Made by a program: the position numbers and the translations under genes. 64,000 bases of DNA, taken from assembly GCF_021789315.1 (NCBI RefSeq), contig NZ_CP084561.1, forward strand, positions 3,906,001 through 3,970,000, in the 5' to 3' direction. Shown one piece after another: positions 58,147 through 64,000 of the stretch. The notes below the pieces were generated by a model. The model saw only the letters and a list, made by a program, of their open reading frames with translations. It made no database searches and was not told where the DNA came from. Origin of the DNA: Arthrobacter sp. FW305-BF8 (GTDB lineage Bacteria > Actinomycetota > Actinomycetes > Actinomycetales > Micrococcaceae). How positions within the stretch are numbered: the first letter of the stretch is position 1; each line of letters opens with the position of its first letter.

Positions 58147-58611
58147 ATGACCACCATGGACAGCGCGGCCGGTGCAAGGTCCCGGCTGCAAAGGGCCGCC
58201 CAGGCCGTCGGAGCAGTATTCCTGCTCGTCGGCATCCTCGGCTTCATTCCCGGCATCACCTCGAATTACCCGTCGCTGGGAATGGCCGGACCCGCCTCCG
58301 AAGCCATGCTTCTGGGCGTCTTCCAGGTATCCATCCTGCACAACATCGTCCACCTGCTCTTCGGCGTGGCCGGACTGCTCATGGCCCGGACGCCGGGACA
58401 GGCCAAGAGCTACCTGCTGTACGGCGGGGTCATATACCTGGTCCTCTGGCTGTATGGCCTGCTCATCGGCCACGACACCGCAGCAAACTTCGTTCCGGTC
58501 AATACAGCTGACAACTGGCTGCACTTCCTGCTGGGCGTCGGCATGATCGGACTGGCCCTGTTGCTCTCCCGCAACACCAGGAGGGTCCACGGTCCAGCCA
58601 CGGGCCATTAA
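58147..58611 (+). CDS. DUF4383 membrane protein
   Basis: The 154-residue protein has four membrane helices and the DUF4383 hallmarks: AQAVGAVFLLVGILGFIPGI, LLGVFQVSILHNIVHLLFGV AGLL, YLLYGGVIYLVLWLYGLLIG and NTADNWLHFLLGVGMIGLAL. The conserved His in LHNIVHL and NWLHF are within helices. Family function is unknown; members accompany stress and envelope genes. AAGGAGTA precedes the ATG. Confidence 0.9.
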   Translation: MTTMDSAAGARSRLQRAAQAVGAVFLLVGILGFIPGITSNYPSLGMAGPASEAMLLGVFQVSILHNIVHLLFGVAGLLMARTPGQAKSYLLYGGVIYLVLWLYGLLIGHDTAANFVPVNTADNWLHFLLGVGMIGLALLLSRNTRRVHGPATGH

Positions 58612-58625
58612 TCTGTAAACCTTTT

Positions 58626-58698
58626 GCGGGGGTGCCGCAGGCGCTATCCTGATGCCGTCGGTTCTGTGAACCGCTCACGGTGTTGCCGGCACCCCCGC
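58626..58698. repeat. Perfect 12-bp inverted repeat ahead of ctaD
   Basis: GCGGGGGTGCCG (58626-58637) and CGGCACCCCCGC (58687-58698) are exact reverse complements 49 nt apart, between the DUF4383 stop and the ctaD start. It could terminate the upstream transcript or fold in the ctaD leader. Confidence 0.65.
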
Positions 58699-58741
58699 AC
58701 CAAACGGGGCGTTGAAGCGCGATGCCGGGGAGTGGCAGAAA

Positions 58742-60493
58742 ATGACCGCATATCAGCAACCAGCCAGCACCACCGCCACCGAGGCTCCTCGTGTGGTGCC
58801 CCGCCGAAAAGGCAACATGGTGGTCAAGTGGATCACCTCCACAGACCACAAGACCATCGGGTACATGTACCTGATCGCGTCCTTCGTTTTCTTCTGCCTC
58901 GGCGGCGTGATGGCTTTGATCATCCGCGCAGAGCTCTTCGAACCCGGCATGCAGATTCTGGTGACGAAGGAACAGTACAACCAGATGTTCACCATGCACG
59001 GCACGGTCATGCTGCTCATGTTCGCCACCCCGCTGTTCGCCGGCTTCACCAACGTGATCATGCCCCTGCAGATCGGTGCACCTGACGTCGCGTTCCCCCG
59101 GCTGAACGCGCTGGCCTTCTGGTTCTTCCTGTTCGGCTCCACCATCGCCGTGTCCGGCTTCATCACCCCGCAGGGATCGGCGTCCTTCGGCTGGACGGCG
59201 TACGCGCCGCTTAACAACACCACGTTTACACCGGGCATTGGCGGTGACCTCTGGGTCTTCGGCCTGGCACTGTCCGGCTTCGGCACGATCCTAGGCGCGG
59301 TCAACTTCATCACCACCATCATCTGCATGCGCGCCCCCGGCATGACCATGTGGCGCATGCCGATCTTCACCTGGAATACCTTCATCACCTCGGTGCTGGT
59401 GATCATGGCCTTCCCGCCACTGGCCGCCGCGCTGTTCGGTGTCGGCGCGGACCGCCGCTTCGGCGCCCACATCTACGACCCCGAGAATGGCGGGGCGTTG
59501 TTGTGGCAGCACCTGTTCTGGTTCTTCGGGCACCCCGAGGTGTACATCATCGCGCTGCCGTTCTTCGGCATCGTGTCCGAGATCTTCCCGGTCTTCAGCC
59601 GCAAGCCGATCTTCGGCTACAAGGGCCTGGTCTACGCGACCATCGCCATCGCCGCCCTGTCGGCCACGGTCTGGGCGCACCACATGTACGTCACCGGCTC
59701 CGTGCTGCTCCCGTTCTTTGCGCTCATGACCATGTTCATCGCGGTCCCCACCGGCGTGAAGTTCTTCAACTGGATCGGGACCCTGTGGGGCGGTTCGCTG
59801 ACATTCGAGACCCCCATGCTGTGGAGCATCGGCTTCCTCATCACGTTCCTCTTCGGCGGCCTGACCGGCATCATCCTGGCCTCCCCGCCGCTGGACTTCC
59901 ACGTCTCCGACTCCTACTTCGTGGTGGCACACTTCCACTACGTGGTCTTCGGCACCGTGGTGTTCGCGATGTTCGCCGGCTTCTACTTCTGGTGGCCGAA
60001 GTGGACGGGCAAGATGCTCAACGAGCGCCTCGGCAAGATCCACTTCTGGATGCTGCTCGTGGGCTTCCACGCCACGTTCCTGATCCAGCACTGGCTAGGC
60101 GTTGAAGGCATGCCCCGCCGCTACGCGGACTACATGCCGCAGGACAACTTCGAGGCCATGAACCAGTTCTCCACCATTGGCTCGTTCCTGCTGGGGGCCT
60201 CGCTGATTCCGTTCTTCTGGAACGTTTTCATCACCGCCCGGAGCCGGGAAAAGGTGGAAGTCGACGATCCCTGGGGCTTCGGTGCCTCGCTGGAATGGGC
60301 CACGTCCTGCCCGCCGCCGCGGCACAACTTCACGTCCCTGCCGCGCATCCGCTCCGAACGCCCCGCCCTGGACCTGCACCATCCCGAGCTGCGCGTTCGC
60401 GAACACGACGCCGTGCACTCCCCGGTGGCTGACGCTCTGGGTGCTGCAGACATCGGCGAGCGCGACGTGAAGAACCCGAATCCGGACGTCTGA
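58742..60493 (+). CDS. ctaD: Cytochrome c oxidase subunit I (aa3 type)
   Basis: The 583-residue protein starts at ATG 58742 with GGGGAG upstream. It has the haem-copper oxidase ligands: TMHGTVMLL (haem a His), FWFFGHPEVYIIALPFFGIV (CuB His and cross-linked Tyr, proton-channel Glu), AHHMYVTGS (CuB His pair) and SYFVVAHFHYVVFGT (haem a3 and haem a His). D-channel residues are visible in FTNVIMPLQIGAPDVAFPRLN. It is the catalytic subunit of the terminal oxidase in the plasma membrane. No ctaC/E/F genes are adjacent, so the rest of the complex is encoded elsewhere. Confidence 0.97.
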   Translation: MTAYQQPASTTATEAPRVVPRRKGNMVVKWITSTDHKTIGYMYLIASFVFFCLGGVMALIIRAELFEPGMQILVTKEQYNQMFTMHGTVMLLMFATPLFAGFTNVIMPLQIGAPDVAFPRLNALAFWFFLFGSTIAVSGFITPQGSASFGWTAYAPLNNTTFTPGIGGDLWVFGLALSGFGTILGAVNFITTIICMRAPGMTMWRMPIFTWNTFITSVLVIMAFPPLAAALFGVGADRRFGAHIYDPENGGALLWQHLFWFFGHPEVYIIALPFFGIVSEIFPVFSRKPIFGYKGLVYATIAIAALSATVWAHHMYVTGSVLLPFFALMTMFIAVPTGVKFFNWIGTLWGGSLTFETPMLWSIGFLITFLFGGLTGIILASPPLDFHVSDSYFVVAHFHYVVFGTVVFAMFAGFYFWWPKWTGKMLNERLGKIHFWMLLVGFHATFLIQHWLGVEGMPRRYADYMPQDNFEAMNQFSTIGSFLLGASLIPFFWNVFITARSREKVEVDDPWGFGASLEWATSCPPPRHNFTSLPRIRSERPALDLHHPELRVREHDAVHSPVADALGAADIGERDVKNPNPDV

Positions 60494-60552
60494 TCCGGCG
60501 GCTCCTGGCACTCAGGCCCGGCCGCTGCCGCAGGCACCTTCCGGCACAGACT

Positions 60553-60586
60553 GAGGCCCCGGACTCCTTGGGGAATCCGGGGCCTC
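60553..60586 (+). terminator. Hairpin after ctaD
   Basis: GAGGCCCCGGA...CCGGGGCCTC forms a 10-bp GC-rich stem with further partial pairing in the interior. It lies 60 nt after the ctaD stop. No T-run follows. Confidence 0.65.
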
Positions 60587-60643
60587 GCTGTGTTCAGTTC
60601 AAGTAGCTGTGCAGTTCAGCAAGGTGTGCAGTCCAGCTAACTT

Positions 60644-61036
60644 ATGAACCGCTCAAGCAGCCGCAGCGACCGGGAAGCGGCGCGCTCGGGCGCCCGTACC
60701 GCCGTCGGCCGGGGCCAGGACGCGGACGTTGCATTCGGACTGCTGCGGATCAATGGAACGCGGCAGGTGGTGCGTTTTGGAGCATTCCCGCAACTGTTCC
60801 AGCGCGACGGGTTCGACACGGGCGTGGCTGACATCGACGACGAGCTGCAGGCCCTGACGGAGGTGGTTGGCGCGCTTCATAACGACGTAAAGAGCTTGGA
60901 TGCTTTGGGCGGTTACATGTCCCTGGGCGGCGACCTGAGCCTCACCGCAGTCAAGGTCCACGCGGACCAGTACCTTGAGCTTCTGGTTCAAAACTTCTCC
61001 CCTCATGCTTGGCCGCGACGCTGCGACCGGATCTAA
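60644..61036 (+). CDS. Protein of unknown function
   Basis: The 130-residue frame reads from MNRSSSRSDREAARSGARTA through VAFGLLRINGTRQVVRFGAF to DELQALTEVVGALHNDVKSL and AVKVHADQYLELLVQNFSPH. The first 25 residues are Arg/Ser-rich, while the remainder looks like a compact alpha/beta protein. No ribosome site is clear and an antisense frame of similar length exists, so the call is moderate. No family recognised. Confidence 0.5.
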   Translation: MNRSSSRSDREAARSGARTAVGRGQDADVAFGLLRINGTRQVVRFGAFPQLFQRDGFDTGVADIDDELQALTEVVGALHNDVKSLDALGGYMSLGGDLSLTAVKVHADQYLELLVQNFSPHAWPRRCDRI

Positions 61037-61152
61037 CCCTAGCCTGCATGTGACTCAGGTAACAGGAAAATCCCGAATGTTGCGGAATTGGGACATTTCC
61101 CTGCTGCTCGGCATGCGGTTGGCGACGCGCATTTGGGCCCGGGACACGAAAA

Positions 61153-61190
61153 TGGCCCGGCGATGCGGGAATCCCCGCATCGCCGGACCA
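61153..61190. terminator. Strong hairpin, 13-bp perfect stem
   Basis: CCGGCGATGCGGG and CCCGCATCGCCGG pair perfectly around a 4-nt loop (AATC), extended by TGG/CCA. It lies between the convergent genes at 60644 (plus) and 61311 (minus), so a bidirectional terminator or REP-like element is likely. Confidence 0.7.
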
Positions 61191-61195
61191 TGTGC

Positions 61196-61262
61196 GCGTC
61201 CTCAGGTATTTTGTGCGTCCCCAGCTAGTTTCCGCGTCCCCAGGTATTTTGCGTGTCCTCAC
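61196..61262. repeat. 19-bp tandem repeats
   Basis: Three adjacent 19-nt units begin GCGTCC at 61196, 61215 and 61234. Units 1 and 3 share CAGGTATTTTG, and unit 2 diverges to CAGCTAGTTTCC. A fourth partial unit (GTGTCCTCACC) follows. They directly follow the strong hairpin. Confidence 0.85.
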
Positions 61263-61310
61263 CGCCATCCTCACGCGTTCGACGACGACGGCGGACGGCC
61301 GGCGGGCAGC

Positions 61311-61493
61311 CTAACTGCGGGTCGGGTCGGGGCGCAGTGGCTCGGGCCCGGGGTCCGGCACCGGAAGCGGGCCGGGCGGCTCGGGCGTGGGAACAGGGTT
61401 CGGCGGTGCGGGACGGGACGGGTCCGGCCGCATCGGATCCGGTCCGGGCTCCGGCGGAAACGGCTCCGGTTCATGCACTGGCGGGATGGTCAT
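61311..61493 (-). CDS. 60-residue proline-rich protein
   Basis: The frame reads MTIPPVHEPEPFPPEPGPDP and continues as Pro with Glu/Asp/Arg to PLRPDPTRS; about half of all residues are proline. GAGGGGG lies five nt before the ATG, a strong ribosome site. It would be an extended, disordered peptide. The plus strand has competing Arg/Gly-rich frames without such a site. Function unknown. Confidence 0.5.
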   Translation of the reverse strand: MTIPPVHEPEPFPPEPGPDPMRPDPSRPAPPNPVPTPEPPGPLPVPDPGPEPLRPDPTRS

Positions 61494-61667
61494 GCTTCCC
61501 CCTCGAAGGCTCGTGTGGGTTCATATTGCTGACGCGAGTTCAGGATACGCCCGGCGCCTGAACGGGGACAGGGCCTTGGCTTGCGGGCGGAGAGCGTCAA
61601 AAAGCCAACCTCTCCCCCGGTAGCGAACGGCAGCCCAAATGTCGGAGCGGCTCTATATATTGAGGAA

Positions 61668-63908
61668 ATGACCCACACTCCGCTGCAGCAACCCGCAAGC
61701 TCCTCCGCCGCTGCCCCGCCCCGGCCGCCCGTCGCCAAGAGGGTGCCGGCCGAGCGAACGCATCACGGGGATACCTTCCTGGACCAGTATGAGTGGCTGC
61801 GGGACAAGGAGTCCGAGGAAGTCGTGGCGCACCTGAAGGCAGAGAACGCCTACCAGGAAGCCCTGACGGCCCACCAGGAACCGCTGCGCGAGGCCATCTT
61901 CCAGGAGATCAAAAGCAGGACCAAAGAGACAGACCTGTCCGTTCCCAACCGCAAGGACAGCTGGTGGTACTTCAGCCGGTCTGTCGAGGGCAAGGAGTAC
62001 GGCATCCAGTGCCGGGTCCGCGCCCGAAACACAGGCAATCCCGTGGCGGAGTGGACGCCGCCGGCTGTGGAGGCCGGCGTCGAGATCCCCGGTGAGGAAG
62101 TCCTGCTGGACGGCAACGTCGAGGCCGAAGGCAAGCCGTTCTTCTCCGTGGGCGGCACCGCAGTCACCATCGACGGAAACCTTTACGCCTACGCCGTGGA
62201 CAACTCCGGCGACGAACGGTTCACCCTGCGGATCAAGGACCTGCGAACCGGCGAACTGCTGCCGGACATCATCGAGAACGTCTTCTACGGGGTTTCCTTC
62301 TCCCCGGACGGCACCCGCATCTTCTACACCGTGGTGGATGATTCCTGGCGGCCGTACCAGGTCAAGTCCCACGTCCTGGGAACCCCCGTCACCGACGATG
62401 AGGTGATTTACCAGGAGGATGACGCCGCCATGTGGCTGGGCTTTGAGCTCTCCTCGGACCGGCGTCACCTCGTGCTCGGCATCGGCTGCTCCGAGTACAG
62501 CGAAACGCGCCTGCTGCGCTTTGACGACCCCGCGGGCGGCCTGTCCACCGTCATCTCCCGCAACGAGCGCGTGCTTTACGAGGCCGAACCCTTCCTGCTT
62601 GAGGGCCCGGACGGGCAGAAAACCGAACGCATCCTGATCACCCACAACCGCAACGCCGTGAACTCGATGGTCTCGCTGGTGGACCCGGCCGAGCTGTCCA
62701 AGCCGCTGGCCGAACAGCACTGGAGCACCGTCGTCGAGCATTCCGACGACGTCAGGGTCAACGGGGCGGGGGTCACCGCCACCCACCTGGTGGTGTCGAT
62801 CCGGAAGGACACCATCGAGCGGGTCCAGGTGATGCCCCTGTCCGGGCTGGGCACCGCCGCCCAGCAGGCTCCGGTGGAGCCCGCATTCGATGAGGAGCTG
62901 TACACCTCGGGGGTGGGCGGCTCCGACTACGAGGCCCCCGTCATCCGGCTGGGCTACACGTCCTACTTCACCCCGTCGCGGGTGTACGACTTCGTCCTGC
63001 CCACGCCGGAGCGGCCGGCCGGCGAACTGCTGCTGCGCAAGGAAAGCCCGGTGCTCGGCGGCTACGACGGCTCCGACTACGTGGCCACCCGGGAGTGGGC
63101 CGAGGCCGCCGACGGCACCCGGATCCCCCTGTCGGTGCTGCGGCACAAAGCCGTCAAGCAGGACTCGACGGCGGCCGGGCTGGTTTATGGCTACGGCTCG
63201 TATGAGCTGAGCATGGACCCGGGCTTCGGCATCGCCCGGCTTTCCCTGCTGGACCGCGGAGTTGTGTTCGTCATCGCCCACATCCGCGGAGGCGGCGAAC
63301 TCGGCCGGCACTGGTACGAGGACGGCAAGAAGCTCAGCAAGAAAAACACGTTCACAGACTTCATTGCGGCCACAGACTGGCTGGCGCAGTCCGGCTGGGT
63401 GGCACCGGACCGGATCGCCGCACTGGGCGGATCCGCGGGCGGCCTGCTTATGGGCGCGGTGGCCAACCTCGCCCCGGAGAAGTACACCGCCATCGTGGCG
63501 CAGGTTCCGTTCGTTGATCCCCTCACCAGCATCCTGGACCCCGAGCTGCCGTTGTCGGCCCTCGAGTGGGAGGAATGGGGCAACCCGATCACCGATCCCG
63601 CGGTGTATGAGTACATGAAGTCGTACACGCCGTACGAGAATGTCCGCGAGGTTGCCTACCCGAAGATCGCGGCGGTGACGTCCTTCAACGACACCCGCGT
63701 GCTCTACGTGGAGCCGGCCAAGTGGGTGCAGGAACTGCGGAACAAGACCACGGGCAGCGAGCCGATCGTCATGAAGATTGAGATGGACGGTGGCCACGGC
63801 GGGGCTTCGGGCCGCTATGTGCAGTGGCGCGAGCGGGCCTGGGATTACGGCTTCATTGCGGACTCGCTAGGGGCCACGGAGCTGCTGCCCGGCGCCGGGC
63901 TCAAATAG
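61668..63908 (+). CDS. Prolyl oligopeptidase family S9A (oligopeptidase B-like)
   Basis: The 746-residue protein starts at ATG 61668 with TGAGG directly upstream. The N-terminal part has DTFLDQYEWLRDKESEEVVA HLKAEN, then a seven-blade propeller. The catalytic alpha/beta-hydrolase domain contains RGGGELGRHWYEDGKKLSKK NTFTDF, the nucleophile GGSAGGLLMG (Ser about 588), the Asp in FNDTRVLYVEPAKW and the His in GGHGGASGR. Acidic residues in the P1/P2 pocket region suggest cleavage after basic residues, as in oligopeptidase B. No signal peptide; cytoplasmic peptide degradation is the likely role. Confidence 0.94.
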   Translation: MTHTPLQQPASSSAAAPPRPPVAKRVPAERTHHGDTFLDQYEWLRDKESEEVVAHLKAENAYQEALTAHQEPLREAIFQEIKSRTKETDLSVPNRKDSWWYFSRSVEGKEYGIQCRVRARNTGNPVAEWTPPAVEAGVEIPGEEVLLDGNVEAEGKPFFSVGGTAVTIDGNLYAYAVDNSGDERFTLRIKDLRTGELLPDIIENVFYGVSFSPDGTRIFYTVVDDSWRPYQVKSHVLGTPVTDDEVIYQEDDAAMWLGFELSSDRRHLVLGIGCSEYSETRLLRFDDPAGGLSTVISRNERVLYEAEPFLLEGPDGQKTERILITHNRNAVNSMVSLVDPAELSKPLAEQHWSTVVEHSDDVRVNGAGVTATHLVVSIRKDTIERVQVMPLSGLGTAAQQAPVEPAFDEELYTSGVGGSDYEAPVIRLGYTSYFTPSRVYDFVLPTPERPAGELLLRKESPVLGGYDGSDYVATREWAEAADGTRIPLSVLRHKAVKQDSTAAGLVYGYGSYELSMDPGFGIARLSLLDRGVVFVIAHIRGGGELGRHWYEDGKKLSKKNTFTDFIAATDWLAQSGWVAPDRIAALGGSAGGLLMGAVANLAPEKYTAIVAQVPFVDPLTSILDPELPLSALEWEEWGNPITDPAVYEYMKSYTPYENVREVAYPKIAAVTSFNDTRVLYVEPAKWVQELRNKTTGSEPIVMKIEMDGGHGGASGRYVQWRERAWDYGFIADSLGATELLPGAGLK

Positions 63909-63916
63909 CCCATCCG

Positions 63917-63966
63917 TTGCTCCGGAAGTGCCCTTTTGAACCCTGAGAAGGGCATCTTCGGAGCAA
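63917..63966 (+). terminator. Palindrome after the S9 peptidase gene
   Basis: Arms 63917-63937 and 63946-63966 pair at 17 of 21 positions (TTGCTCCG...CGGAGCAA outermost, TGCCCTT...AAGGGCA inside) around an 8-nt loop. It lies nine nt after the stop. A T-rich tail (GGTTTTGTGG) follows, so it can act as terminator. Confidence 0.7.
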
Positions 63967-64000
63967 TGAAGGGGTTTTGTGGGGTTCCCGCCTGCGCTGA

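Noticed and set aside
61653..63797. 714-codon open frame antisense to the S9 oligopeptidase gene
   Set aside because: His/Gly/Val-rich shadow typical of high-GC DNA; the sense frame has full S9 motifs and a ribosome site.
1..64000. tRNA, rRNA and known riboswitch genes
   Set aside because: I looked for T-loop-like TTCGAATCC/TTCRANTC segments with acceptor pairing and for conserved rRNA stretches and found none.

Overview
The window is high-GC DNA with ATG/GTG/TTG starts and dense ATGA/GTGA overlaps between genes. Arsenic, fructan, GAF-ANTAR, DUF2243, DUF4383, DUF6221 and DUF6766 genes point to a soil actinobacterium of the Micrococcaceae, most likely Arthrobacter or Pseudarthrobacter (inferred from gene content only). 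No rRNA, tRNA or CRISPR array was found.

Layout. 1-2.1 kb: a minus-strand arsenic-type operon (arsR, MIP channel, an 18-residue Cys-rich peptide, a FAD monooxygenase that runs off the window). 2.2-2.4 kb: an IS21 istB remnant. 2.5-12.7 kb: a LacI-controlled fructan locus with a five-component peptide-type ABC importer and two cytoplasmic GH32 enzymes. 12.9-21.9 kb: an ATP-dependent DNA ligase pseudogene split by an ~8.4 kb island. The island holds a decayed tyrosine recombinase, many small membrane or unknown proteins, a VOC protein and a broken IS30 transposase. 21.9-28.7 kb: SGNH hydrolase, beta-lactamase-like lipoprotein, a divergent LacI/MFS sugar porter pair, two VOC proteins and small unknowns. 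29-41 kb: a signalling and envelope-stress region with a zinc-ribbon protein, a lone receiver domain, an ArsR-ANTAR fusion, four GAF-ANTAR proteins, SelO, and a YtxH/holin-like/DUF3618 membrane triad with a MarR regulator. 41-49 kb: DUF2243, a YbdK-type ligase, an M20 dipeptidase whose end is fused by deletion to a broken alcohol dehydrogenase, a Rho-N-domain protein, DUF6766, DUF6221 and a Usp. 49-57.6 kb: tyrosine phosphatase, LCP transferase, histidine phosphatase, NnrD, an orphan sugar-binding lipoprotein, a second zinc-ribbon paralogue, a CBS protein and an FRG protein. 57.6-64 kb: anchored secreted protein, DUF4383, ctaD, a proline-rich peptide and an S9 oligopeptidase.

How it fits together. 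The fructan locus looks like a self-contained import-then-hydrolyse unit with an autoregulated repressor. The 31-41 kb region concentrates five ANTAR (RNA-binding antiterminator) proteins beside membrane-remodelling genes, which suggests a local stress-sensing hub. The least expected observations are the tiny CC-rich acidic peptide in the ars operon, the ArsR-ANTAR fusion, the ligase gene split by an island, the M20/ADH deletion junction, and a family of unrelated palindromic or tandem repeats between genes.
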